Source of the DNA: Spirochaetales bacterium
Lineage (GTDB): Bacteria; Spirochaetota; Spirochaetia; DSM-27196; PWMO01
Length of the DNA stretch: 17,742 nt
Assembly (NCBI GenBank): GCA_007130025.1
Contig: SLTF01000464.1
Location: 1-17,742 of the forward strand
Direction of reading: 5' to 3'
The notes under the pieces were generated by a model that was given only the letters and a program-made list of their open reading frames with translations, made no database searches and was not told the DNA's origin. Positions within the stretch are counted from its first letter, which is position 1, and every line of letters starts with the position of its first letter. Positions 8,150 through 14,669 of the stretch are shown piece after piece. The translations under genes and the position numbers were made by a program.

Positions 8150-9370
8150 TCATCGAGACGATGCCACGCGGTCTGCCGCTGCGCGAAACGCCCGCTCCAT
8201 CGTCTCGGCGGCGGTGACCCGATTTCCCACTCCCTGCCAGATACCCGGCTTTCCACCGCCTTTCCCCTCGATGAGGGGCAAGAGTTCGCGACGGACCAGT
8301 TCGAAATCGAGGGCAACGTCGGGAGAGCAGGCGATGATCCAGTGCAGGCGATCCTCGGTTGTGTTCAGAAGCAGCGCGCAGACGCGCTCTCCGGCCGTGA
8401 TCTGCTCGGCTGTCGCCCGCATGAGCTCGGGCGATTCATCAAGACCTCGATGGGAAACAACCCGAACCGGCTGCAACGGGTCGCCCGAGGCGACCAGCCG
8501 TTCGGCGCGAAAGGCAGCCAGCTGCTGAACCACAGCGCGGTAGTCGTATTGCGCCTGCTTCAGCGCCTGTTCGAGCCGTTCGGCCCGGGAAACGATCTCG
8601 TGTGGCTGGGCGGAGAACCGGTCGACAAGGGCGTTAACGATGTCGGTCTTCTCCCGGAAGTCATCGAGCGCCCGACGGCCGATCTTCCAGATGGTGCGAA
8701 TGTTGCCGCGGATTCGCTCGACGCCGGTCAGCTTGATCATTCCGACGTCCCCGGTGGTCGGGGTGTGCACCCCACCGCAGGCGACCCGGTCGAATCCTTC
8801 GATCTCCACGATTCGGATCACCCCCGTGACCTTCGGCGCCCGCCGCAGCCCCAGCGCGGGAATCTCGGCATCAGATGCTGAGAAGGCGCGGACGGCAAGG
8901 TTTCGGCAGACGGTGGTGTTGGCGAGCTCCTCAATGCCCTGCAGGTCCCGGTCTGGAATATCTGCGGAATCGCACTCCACCGTGGTATAGCGCTCTCCCT
9001 GGTGCACGGCGACGGTGTTGTACCCGCCCACGTGAATCATCGAAGCCGAGATGATGTGCTGCCCGGTGTGCTGCTGCATGTAGTCAAACCGGTGGTTCCA
9101 GTCGAGTTCTCCCCGCACGGAATCCCCCACCTTTGGAAAATCTCCCGGGTTTGCTTCGAGCAGATGAACCACGGTATCGCCCTCTTTCTGCACGTCCCGT
9201 ACCGGAAACCCTGCGATGGAACCTCGGTCCGCCGGTTGGCCACCCCCTTCGGGGTAGAACGCGGTGCGGTTGAGTGCTAATGAGCATCTGTTTGCTGTTG
9301 TGGACACCGACACCACCTCCGCGTTGAAGTCACGGGCAAGCGGGTCGGCGTAATAGATCTTCTCGGTCAT
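8150..9370 (-). CDS. AlaX-type alanyl-tRNA editing protein (long form with DHHA1 domain)
   Basis: This 406-aa protein resembles the editing and C-terminal parts of alanyl-tRNA synthetase without the catalytic synthetase core. Such AlaX proteins hydrolyse mischarged Ser-tRNA(Ala) or Gly-tRNA(Ala) in the cytosol. The N-terminal AlaX/tRNA-SAD region carries FYPEGGGQPADRG (38-50). The zinc-site pair HTGQH (H101, H105) and the CGGVH motif (C198, H202) are all present. A helical linker (about 245-300) leads to a DHHA1-like C-terminus with the glycine-rich GKGGGKPGIWQGVG (369-382). The synthetase aminoacylation motifs are absent, so it is not a broken alaS. The ATG at 9370 has no Shine-Dalgarno and sits 6 nt after a -10-like box. 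The neighbouring HD-GYP gene shows no functional link. Confidence 0.9.
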   Translation of the reverse strand: MTEKIYYADPLARDFNAEVVSVSTTANRCSLALNRTAFYPEGGGQPADRGSIAGFPVRDVQKEGDTVVHLLEANPGDFPKVGDSVRGELDWNHRFDYMQQHTGQHIISASMIHVGGYNTVAVHQGERYTTVECDSADIPDRDLQGIEELANTTVCRNLAVRAFSASDAEIPALGLRRAPKVTGVIRIVEIEGFDRVACGGVHTPTTGDVGMIKLTGVERIRGNIRTIWKIGRRALDDFREKTDIVNALVDRFSAQPHEIVSRAERLEQALKQAQYDYRAVVQQLAAFRAERLVASGDPLQPVRVVSHRGLDESPELMRATAEQITAGERVCALLLNTTEDRLHWIIACSPDVALDFELVRRELLPLIEGKGGGKPGIWQGVGNRVTAAETMERAFRAAADRVASSR

Positions 9371-9376
9371 GGCGCC

Positions 9377-9405
9377 ATAGTAGCGAACCGCGACGAGCGT
9401 GAAAA
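9377..9405 (-). promoter_or_regulatory. Candidate promoter of the AlaX-like gene (possibly leaderless)
   Basis: On the minus strand, TTTTCA (9405-9400) and TACTAT (9382-9377) are 17 nt apart, each matching four of six consensus bases. The -10 box ends 6 nt before the ATG at 9370, so an mRNA starting at the usual distance would have little or no leader. No Shine-Dalgarno is visible. The boxes are weak and this is only a candidate. Confidence 0.35.
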
Positions 9406-9436
9406 CCAGCCGTCGCCAGGATCTGTGGCGGTCGCG

Positions 9437-9465
9437 TTGACAGCGAGGCCAAAGCGGGGTATGAT
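9437..9465 (+). promoter_or_regulatory. Strong sigma70-type promoter of the IclR-kdgK-kdgA operon
   Basis: TTGACA (9437-9442, perfect -35) and TATGAT (9460-9465, five of six for -10) are separated by exactly 17 nt. The expected start is near 9472, giving a leader of about 83 nt before the GTG at 9555. This is the clearest promoter in the window. Confidence 0.75.
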
Positions 9466-9488
9466 GAGTGAATCACGATACAAGATGC

Positions 9489-9507
9489 TGTCTTATATTA
9501 TGGGACA
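9489..9507 (+). promoter_or_regulatory. Candidate IclR-family operator downstream of the promoter
   Basis: The site is an imperfect palindrome, TGTC-N11-GACA, with seven of nine base pairs complementary and an AT-rich centre (TTATATTATGG). It lies about 17-35 nt downstream of the inferred transcription start, where a bound repressor would block clearance. Small dyads like this are typical of IclR-family sites. Assigning it to the adjacent IclR protein is inference. Confidence 0.5.
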
Positions 9508-9542
9508 AACAACGCCACCAAGTGTCGTGTTTTTGCCCGGGC

Positions 9543-9548
9543 GGGAGG
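9543..9548 (+). promoter_or_regulatory. Shine-Dalgarno that decides the IclR start
   Basis: GGGAGG lies 6 nt before the GTG at 9555 and begins a perfect 10-bp palindrome, GGAGGCCTCC (9544-9553). An upstream in-frame ATG at 9468 would add 29 residues unlike the family and lies at the transcription start with no ribosome site, so the GTG is preferred. Confidence 0.7.
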
Positions 9549-9554
9549 CCTCCG

Positions 9555-10361
9555 GTGAGCGTTCAATCGCTCGATCGCGCGCTCGACATTCTTGAGCTGC
9601 TCGCCGACCGACCAAACGGTCTCGGAGTGACCGACGTGGCAACGGCGGTAGGGCTTCACAAGAGCACCGCCGGGCGACTGCTGATCGCGCTGCGCGAGCG
9701 GGGCTATCTGGAGAAAGACCCCGCCACGTCCACCTACCGGATTGGCCTGAAGTGCGTTGATCTGGCCGGCTCCCAGCTCGATCACCTCGAGCTCAAGGTG
9801 GAGGCCAAACCCGCGATGTACGAGCTGTCGGCAACCACCGGCCAGACCGCATTTCTGGCCATTCTCAAAGACGATCACATGGTCTACGTCGAGAAGACCG
9901 AGGCGTACAACAGCCTGCGCCGCTACTCCATCATTGGGACGCAGGCGCCGCTCCACAGCACCGCATTGGGGAAGGCGGCCCTCATGGCGCTCCCCGCCGG
10001 CGAGCTGCAGCAGGTGGTGCGGAAATTGTGCTTTTCTTCGCGAACGCCGCAGACGCATCAGAATGCCGACACTCTGCTGGACGACCTGGCACGGTGTCGA
10101 CTGCGGGGCTACTCGGTGGACGACCGGGAGAACGAGCCGGAGGTTCGTTGTGTTGCCGCTCCCATCATCGATTATCGCGGCCGCCCCATCGCCGCGGTCA
10201 GCGTCTCCGGACGGGCGGAACGCTTCACCGAGTCGTATATCGCCGACACGGGTGCCTCGGTTGCCGCGGCCGGCGCAATCATATCGCATCGCATCGGGTG
10301 GAGAACGCCCACCGGCATCGCCGGGCGCAACCCGGGATATCATGAGGAGGTAGCAGAATGA
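9555..10361 (+). CDS. IclR-family transcriptional regulator, KdgR-like by context
   Basis: This 268-aa protein starts at GTG, giving MSVQSLDRALDILELLADRP, the usual IclR N-terminus. A winged helix-turn-helix spans about 5-65 (GLGVTDVATAVGLHKSTAGR LL region, then RGYLEKD for the wing). The IclR effector domain follows (about 75-255): TGQTAFLAILKDDHMVYVEK, an APLHSTALGKAAL segment, and the late signature DDRENEPEVRCVAAPIIDYR. Members usually repress sugar-acid or aromatic catabolic genes and release DNA when a pathway metabolite binds. Its stop overlaps the ATG of a KDG kinase gene, with KDPG aldolase next, so the ligand is likely KDG or KDPG and the protein probably controls its own operon through the dyad at 9489-9507. 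Family is clear; ligand is inferred. Confidence 0.88.
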   Translation: MSVQSLDRALDILELLADRPNGLGVTDVATAVGLHKSTAGRLLIALRERGYLEKDPATSTYRIGLKCVDLAGSQLDHLELKVEAKPAMYELSATTGQTAFLAILKDDHMVYVEKTEAYNSLRRYSIIGTQAPLHSTALGKAALMALPAGELQQVVRKLCFSSRTPQTHQNADTLLDDLARCRLRGYSVDDRENEPEVRCVAAPIIDYRGRPIAAVSVSGRAERFTESYIADTGASVAAAGAIISHRIGWRTPTGIAGRNPGYHEEVAE

Positions 10362-10378
10362 CAGGAGGAAACGGGATG
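10345..10378 (+). promoter_or_regulatory. Two successive Shine-Dalgarno/ATG pairs at the kdgK start
   Basis: AGGAGG at 10345-10350 lies 7 nt before the ATG at 10358, which overlaps the IclR stop. A second AGGAGG at 10363-10368 lies 7 nt before an in-frame ATG at 10376. Both starts look usable, giving proteins that differ by six residues. Confidence 0.6.
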
Positions 10379-11467
10379 ACCATACGGCCGAAGAGCGAGT
10401 GTCGCTGGGACGCGGTATCACTTGGAGAGATCATGCTCCGGTTGGATCCGGGCGAGGGAAGGGTTCGGACCGCCCGCAGCTTCACGGTGTGGGAAGGAGG
10501 CGGCGAGTACAACGTAACGCGCGGTCTCAAGCGCTGTTTCGGCCTGGACACCGCGGTGGTAACCGGGATTCCCGATAACGACGTCGGATACCTGCTGCAG
10601 GATCTGCTCTTTCAGGGCGGTGTTGACACCTCGCACGTGAAGTGGTTTCCGTTCGACGGGATCGGTCGCGATGTGCGCCTCGGACTCAACTTCACCGAGC
10701 GGGGTTTTGGGGTTCGCGGCGCCGTTGGAGTATCGGACCGCGCGAACAGCGCCGCGAGCAAGCTGAAGCGCGGTGACATCGACTGGAAGAAGGTCTTCCA
10801 GGATGAGGGCGCCCGCTGGTTTCACTGCGGGGGAATCTTTGCCGCCCTCTCGACGACCACGCCGGACGTAGTGCTGGAAGCGATGGAAGCGGCGCGAGCG
10901 GCAGGAACCATCATCAGTTACGACCTCAATTATCGCCCCTCACTCTGGAAGGCGGTTGGTGGTACAACGCGCGCCATGGAAATCAACCGTGAGATCGCGC
11001 GGTACGTGGACGTCATGATTGGCAACGAAGAAGACTTCACCGCTGCGCTGGGTTTTGAGGTCGAAGGCATGGGCAGCGACGTCACCGGTATTGAAATTGA
11101 CAAGTTCAAGAATATGATCCGCCGCGTGGTTGCGGAGTTTCCCAACTTCCAGGCGGTTGCCACCACCCTGCGTGACGTGCACAGCGCGACGGTAAACGAC
11201 TGGGGAGCGGTGCTCTACCACGGCGGCGAGTTCTACGAGTCGCAGAACCGGGCCCGTCTGGAAATCCTCGACCGGGTTGGTGGGGGAGACAGTTTTGCAT
11301 CCGGGCTGATCTACGGGTTTCTCTCCGGAAAAGACGCACAGCAGTGCGTGGAGTACGGGGCCGCCCACGGTGCGCTCGCAATGACTACCCCGGGGGATAC
11401 CTCGATGGCCTCTCTCAAGGAAGTAGAAAAACTGGTCGCCGGGGCGAGCGCCCGGGTGGACCGATAG
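10358..11467 (+). CDS. kdgK: PfkB-family sugar kinase, probable 2-keto-3-deoxygluconate kinase
   Basis: This 369-aa (or 363-aa from 10376) ribokinase-like enzyme probably phosphorylates 2-dehydro-3-deoxygluconate with ATP to KDPG. The N-terminal PfkB region shows VSLGEIMLRLDPGEG and WEGGGEYNVTRGLKR, with the glycine-rich substrate loop. The C-terminal signature is DRVGGGDSFASGLIYG, with the anion-hole glycines at 308-310 and catalytic base D311. YDLNYRPSLW and MIGNEEDF, common in KDG kinases, lie mid-protein. It sits directly before a KDPG aldolase gene and after an IclR regulator, which strongly supports KDG as substrate over other sugars. It is slightly longer than classical KdgK (about 310-340 aa) because of small insertions around residues 225-250. 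The aldolase gene follows after 9 nt. Confidence 0.87.
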   Translation: MTGGNGMTIRPKSECRWDAVSLGEIMLRLDPGEGRVRTARSFTVWEGGGEYNVTRGLKRCFGLDTAVVTGIPDNDVGYLLQDLLFQGGVDTSHVKWFPFDGIGRDVRLGLNFTERGFGVRGAVGVSDRANSAASKLKRGDIDWKKVFQDEGARWFHCGGIFAALSTTTPDVVLEAMEAARAAGTIISYDLNYRPSLWKAVGGTTRAMEINREIARYVDVMIGNEEDFTAALGFEVEGMGSDVTGIEIDKFKNMIRRVVAEFPNFQAVATTLRDVHSATVNDWGAVLYHGGEFYESQNRARLEILDRVGGGDSFASGLIYGFLSGKDAQQCVEYGAAHGALAMTTPGDTSMASLKEVEKLVAGASARVDR

Positions 11468-11476
11468 GAGACCCAC

Positions 11477-12121
11477 ATGAACACAACAGAAGTCATTTCC
11501 CGGATTGCCGACTGCCGCCTGGTCCCGGTGATCAAGCTGGCCTCCGCCGACTCCGCGGTACCACTGGCTCAGGCACTGGCCGAGTCCGGTCTTCCGGTGG
11601 CTGAGATCACCTTTCGCACCGCAGCAGCGGGCGAAAGCATCCGGCGCATTGCGCGCGAGGCGCCGCAGGTCCTGCTTGGTGCGGGAACCGTGCTCACCGT
11701 GGACCAGATCAAGGAGGCGGTTGACGCCGGCGCGCAGTTCATCGTAACTCCCGGGTTCAACCCAAAGGTGGTGGATTACTGCGTATCCAACGGAATCCCC
11801 ATTACGCCCGGGATCAACAACCCCACCGGTATCGAGGCGGCGCTCTCGTATGGCATCTCGGTGGTCAAGTTCTTTCCCGCGGAAGCCTCCGGCGGTACGA
11901 AAATGCTCAAGGCAATGTCGGCACCCTACGGTGATGTTCGCTTCATGCCCACCGGCGGCGTTGGGCCGGACAACCTTGGCGAGTACCTTGCCCTGAAGTC
12001 GGTGGTGGCGGTGGGCGGAAGCTGGATGGTTCCCGGCGACAAGATCAAGTCCGGCGATTTTGCCGCGGTTGGTGCGCTGGTGAAAGAGGCCGTCGCACTC
12101 GCGCGGTCGCTTCGCCCCTGA
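11477..12121 (+). CDS. eda: 2-dehydro-3-deoxy-phosphogluconate (KDPG) aldolase
   Basis: This 214-aa class I aldolase cleaves KDPG to pyruvate and glyceraldehyde 3-phosphate, the last step of the Entner-Doudoroff and uronate routes. The E. coli Eda catalytic set is visible at nearly the same numbers: E43 and R47 in VAEITFRTA (Eda E45, R49), GAGTVLT (68-74), FIVTPGFNPKV (88-98) and the Schiff-base lysine K131 in SVVKFFPAEASGG (Eda K133). Members may also act on 4-hydroxy-2-oxoglutarate. AGGAG at 11466-11470 begins inside the kdgK stop codon and lies 6 nt before the ATG, so the two are co-translated. Its TGA is seven bases from the stop of the convergent permease gene, and a 15-bp hairpin spans both stops. 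Confidence 0.95.
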   Translation: MNTTEVISRIADCRLVPVIKLASADSAVPLAQALAESGLPVAEITFRTAAAGESIRRIAREAPQVLLGAGTVLTVDQIKEAVDAGAQFIVTPGFNPKVVDYCVSNGIPITPGINNPTGIEAALSYGISVVKFFPAEASGGTKMLKAMSAPYGDVRFMPTGGVGPDNLGEYLALKSVVAVGGSWMVPGDKIKSGDFAAVGALVKEAVALARSLRP

Positions 12122-12132
12122 GCACCGCTCAG
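12118..12132. repeat. Small perfect hairpin spanning two convergent stop codons
   Basis: CTGAGC-ACC-GCTCAG is a perfect 6-bp inverted repeat with a 3-nt loop. One arm holds the TGA of the aldolase gene and the other the TGA of the AEC gene on the opposite strand. There is no T-tract on either side, so it is not a classical intrinsic terminator. It may still stall polymerases or stabilise both 3' ends. Confidence 0.5.
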
Positions 12133-13082
12133 ATGGTCGGGTTCAGTACGACGTAGATCACAAAGAGCACAACCGTGAGCACCGTATAGAGCGAAAGCAC
12201 CGAGTGGACGTAGTCCCGCTCGGAGTGCGCGGTCTCCGGCATGAACAGCGGGATGATGTAGGGCGGTGGAAGCAGCAGGAACGTGACCACCGCCCGCTCG
12301 AAGGGCAGCGGCAGGTTGAAAACCCGGCGGATCAGGATCAGCACCACAAATGCGGCAATGGGGATCAGAGCCGCCAGCCGCAGCGCGATACCACCGATCG
12401 CTTCGCGAATCACCGCCCCCGAAAACCGCAGGCCATACCCGATAATCAGCAGGATGGCGGGGACGAGCATGCCACCGAGCAGTGACAGGGTTTCCAGCAT
12501 GACCTGACCGGCTGCCGTCGCGCGCACCGCGCCTCGTGCTCCCGCTGCGTTCAACAGGAGGCCGGCGAGGATCCCGATAATGACCGGTGACCGGATGAAG
12601 CTTCCGGCGGTCTGGGCGATGCTCGCCGCCCCGTCTCTGCGACGCAGCAGCAGGGTGACAAATACAAACCAGATGAAGAGCTCGTGGCTCAAGTCTACGA
12701 TGGCGATGTATCCCACGTATTGCATGCCGTAGGCCGCGGCAAAGAGCGGGATCCCGAGCATCCCGAACTCAAACCCCGTGGTCAGGAACGGATGGTACTT
12801 CCTGCCACGCCGGACGGCGTGCCCGCTCCACACCCCGTAGAACCAGAGCACAATACAGACGACCAGGATCGTCGCGAAGATCGTCAGGTACGACCAGTCG
12901 AGGTCCATATCAAAGAAGGCGCGAAACAGCACCGCCGGCAACGCAAGGTTTACCACGAGCTTCTTGAGCTCTTCCATGGAGCCGGCGGACACCAGGCCCA
13001 CCCGACGGATGATCATGCCGGTTGCGATCAGAATCACTACGGGAGCAACTCGCACGAGGACCGCGACAATCGATGGTTGCAT
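12129..13082 (-). CDS. AEC-family (auxin efflux carrier-like) permease
   Basis: This 317-aa integral membrane protein has about ten hydrophobic segments in two halves. The first opens with VAVLVRVAPVVILIATGMII, then VNLALPAVLFRAF and WSYLTIFATILVVCIVLWFY. The second opens with SPVIIGILAGLLLNA, then MLVPAILLIIGYGLRF, ALIPIAAFVVLILI and VHSVLSLYTVLTVVLFVIYV. The LALPAVLF and LLLPPPYIIPLF stretches match the helix breaks of the AEC/BASS-type fold. Bacterial members carry malate, malonate and other organic acids, or are unassigned. Next to the KDG operon, a sugar-acid or carboxylate substrate is plausible but unproven. The ATG at 13082 lacks a Shine-Dalgarno; TAAAAT lies 7 nt upstream. It diverges from the aldo/keto reductase gene. 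Confidence 0.85.
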   Translation of the reverse strand: MQPSIVAVLVRVAPVVILIATGMIIRRVGLVSAGSMEELKKLVVNLALPAVLFRAFFDMDLDWSYLTIFATILVVCIVLWFYGVWSGHAVRRGRKYHPFLTTGFEFGMLGIPLFAAAYGMQYVGYIAIVDLSHELFIWFVFVTLLLRRRDGAASIAQTAGSFIRSPVIIGILAGLLLNAAGARGAVRATAAGQVMLETLSLLGGMLVPAILLIIGYGLRFSGAVIREAIGGIALRLAALIPIAAFVVLILIRRVFNLPLPFERAVVTFLLLPPPYIIPLFMPETAHSERDYVHSVLSLYTVLTVVLFVIYVVLNPTI

Positions 13083-13089
13083 GCCGCGG

Positions 13090-13095
13090 ATTTTA
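13090..13095 (-). promoter_or_regulatory. Candidate -10 box of the AEC gene (leaderless arrangement)
   Basis: On the minus strand, TAAAAT matches five of six -10 bases and ends 7 nt before the ATG at 13082. There is no Shine-Dalgarno between them and no convincing -35 element. Confidence 0.35.
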
Positions 13096-13109
13096 CCACA
13101 GGCGTCGGC

Positions 13110-13138
13110 TTGTTCCTACAAGCGATCGGGCGTACAAT
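13110..13138 (+). promoter_or_regulatory. Candidate promoter of the aldo/keto reductase gene
   Basis: TTGTTC (13110-13115, three of six) and TACAAT (13133-13138, five of six) are 17 nt apart, giving a start near 13145. The ATG at 13168 follows with AGGAG (13156-13160) 7 nt before it. Confidence 0.45.
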
Positions 13139-13167
13139 GAACAACACAAAAACTCAGGAGAATCACC

Positions 13168-14196
13168 ATGTATCGAGCAGACGAAACCCGCTACGAGAAG
13201 ATCCCGTACAACCGCTGCGGCCGAAGCGGCCTCAAGCTTCCGCCCGTGTCGCTGGGGCTCTGGAACAACTTTGGCGGCGATCGGGCCTACGAGAACGGAC
13301 GGAATATGGTGCTTCGCGCCTTCGATCTGGGAGTAACCCACTTTGACCTCGCCAACAACTACGGCCCGCCTCCGGGTGCCGCGGAAGAAAACTTCGGCAA
13401 GATGATGAAACAGGATCTCGCCTCCTATCGCGATGAGCTCATCATCTCAACCAAGGCGGGGTACGATATGTGGCCCGGCCCCTACGGATGTTTCGGGTCG
13501 CGCAAGTACCTGCTGGCCAGTCTGGACCAGAGCCTTGCGCGAATGGGGCTCGAATACGTTGACATTTTCTACTCGCACCGGTTTGATCCCGATACGCCGC
13601 TCGAAGAGACGATGAGTGCTCTTGCTACCGCGGTTCAGCAGGGCAAGGCGCTCTACGTGGGGATCTCGTCCTACTCGGCCAAAAAAACCGCCGAGGCGGC
13701 CTCGATCCTGCGGGACATGGGCGTGCGCTGCCTCATCCATCAGCCCTCCTACTCCATGCTCAACCGCTGGATTGAAGCCAATCTCCTGGACGAGCTGGAG
13801 AAGCAGGGCATCGGGTGCATCGCGTTTTCGCCGCTCGCGCAGGGGCTGCTCTCAAACAAATACCTGGGGGAAGTGCCGGAAGACGCGCGGATCCACACCG
13901 CGTCGCAGTTCTTCCGCCCTGACTTCGTGAACGATGAAAACCTCGCCAAAGTGCGAGCGCTCAACGAGATCGCGCGAAAGCGCGGGCAGTCATTGTCGCA
14001 GATGGCGATCGCATGGGTGCTGCGCGACAGCCGCGTTACCTCTGCTCTGATCGGCGCAAGCCGCGTGGAGCAGGTCGAAGAGAACCTGAAGGCGTTGGAA
14101 AACCTGACGTTCACGCCGGAGGAGCTCGCCGAGATCGACCGCTACGCGACCGAATCCGGCATCAACCTCTGGGCGTCGTCGAGTCAGGCCGGCTGA
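13168..14196 (+). CDS. yghZ: Aldo/keto reductase, YghZ/L-glyceraldehyde 3-phosphate reductase type
   Basis: This 342-aa NADPH-dependent TIM-barrel reductase matches my recollection of E. coli YghZ (Gpr, about 346 aa) over nearly its whole length. Shared blocks include THFDLANNYGPPPGAAEENF (YghZ has S for the first A after the G), ELIISTKAGYDMWPGPYG, GLEYVDIFYSHR and KALYVGISSYS. The catalytic tetrad is intact: D60, Y65, K96 and H137. The related enzyme reduces L-glyceraldehyde 3-phosphate and methylglyoxal, so a toxic-aldehyde detoxifying role in the cytosol is likely. It has its own promoter and ends before a strong terminator, so it is monocistronic. The nearby KDG/KDPG operon makes glyceraldehyde 3-phosphate, but the D isomer, so any metabolic link is only suggestive. 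Confidence 0.93.
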   Translation: MYRADETRYEKIPYNRCGRSGLKLPPVSLGLWNNFGGDRAYENGRNMVLRAFDLGVTHFDLANNYGPPPGAAEENFGKMMKQDLASYRDELIISTKAGYDMWPGPYGCFGSRKYLLASLDQSLARMGLEYVDIFYSHRFDPDTPLEETMSALATAVQQGKALYVGISSYSAKKTAEAASILRDMGVRCLIHQPSYSMLNRWIEANLLDELEKQGIGCIAFSPLAQGLLSNKYLGEVPEDARIHTASQFFRPDFVNDENLAKVRALNEIARKRGQSLSQMAIAWVLRDSRVTSALIGASRVEQVEENLKALENLTFTPEELAEIDRYATESGINLWASSSQAG

Positions 14197-14260
14197 CCGG
14201 TTGGGTTCGTCCGGCCGGGAAGCGTGGCCGAGCGGACAAGCACAATGTTCGCACCACAAA

Positions 14261-14294
14261 AAAACGCCGCTCCGGGAAGCCCGGGCGGCGTTTT
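14261..14294. terminator. Bidirectional intrinsic terminator
   Basis: AAAACGCCGC (14261-14270) pairs perfectly with GCGGCGTTTT (14285-14294). Inside, CCGGG (14272-14276) pairs with CCCGG (14280-14284) around an AAG loop, with one bulged T. The A-run 14258-14264 gives a T-tract on the minus strand and the TTTT gives one on the plus strand. It lies between the convergent reductase and ferredoxin genes and can end both transcripts. Confidence 0.9.
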
Positions 14295-14318
14295 GTTATT
14301 GAGACCTGGTGTCGTCGA

Positions 14319-14504
14319 TCAGCTGACGATGATCGCCTCTACCGGGCAGTCGCGGGCGGCTTCGCTCACCGCATCCGTGAACTCGGCGGGTACATCGGGG
14401 GTGATTACTTCGGCGACGTCGTCGCCCATCTCGAACACCTCGGGTACCTGGCTCGTGCAGAGTTCGCACGCAGTACACAGATCGGCATCAATCTTTACCT
14501 TCAT
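14319..14504 (-). CDS. Single [4Fe-4S] cluster ferredoxin
   Basis: This 61-aa acidic electron carrier begins MKVKIDADLC. The cluster ligands are CTACELC (C10, C13, C16) and C53 in RDCP, giving the CxxCxxC...CP pattern of monocluster ferredoxins such as that of Thermotoga maritima, which also starts MKVRVDADAC in my recollection. The extra disulfide cysteines of some relatives are absent, and the proline normally after the third cluster cysteine region is displaced to SQVP. The protein probably serves low-potential redox enzymes in the cytosol; the partner is not encoded nearby. AGGAG (14515-14511) lies 6 nt from the ATG at 14504 but only 3 nt from another ATG at 14507, so I chose 14504. A good promoter with a dyad lies upstream. 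Confidence 0.92.
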   Translation of the reverse strand: MKVKIDADLCTACELCTSQVPEVFEMGDDVAEVITPDVPAEFTDAVSEAARDCPVEAIIVS

Positions 14505-14551
14505 CATACGCTCCTTTGGTATGGGTTAACCGTGTGTGGTTGTTATTCGGT

Positions 14552-14580
14552 AGTCTAAGGGATTAGACTGGTGCTGTCAA
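14552..14580 (-). promoter_or_regulatory. Ferredoxin promoter overlapped by a perfect 18-bp inverted repeat
   Basis: On the minus strand, TTGACA (14580-14575) and TAGACT (14557-14552, four of six) are 17 nt apart. AGTCTAA-GGGA-TTAGACT on the plus strand (14552-14569) is a perfect 7-bp inverted repeat covering the -10 box and part of the spacer, as an operator would. Because of the symmetry a TAGACT also reads on the plus strand, with TTGTTA (14540-14545) 18 nt upstream, so the arsC-like gene could be driven from the same site. The regulator is unknown. Confidence 0.6.
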
Positions 14581-14669
14581 GAAAACGCGCGCAGTCAAGG
14601 GACCAGACGGTGGCGCGGCGACGATCACCGGCTCATCGTATTTTAACGCGCAAGGAGTATTGAACCACC

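Noticed and set aside
9468..9554. Earlier ATG start for the IclR gene at 9468
   Set aside because: It lies about at the inferred transcription start, covers the operator, has no Shine-Dalgarno and adds a non-family N-terminus.
9498..10421. Minus-strand open frame of 307 codons opposite the IclR gene
   Set aside because: Antisense to a gene with intact IclR motifs, its own promoter and Shine-Dalgarno.
14218..14300. Functional tRNA gene
   Set aside because: Only a D-arm-like segment is present; no anticodon or T-arm follows before the terminator.
14013..14558. Plus-strand open frame running through the terminator and ferredoxin region
   Set aside because: Crosses the strong terminator and is antisense to the ferredoxin with complete cluster ligands.
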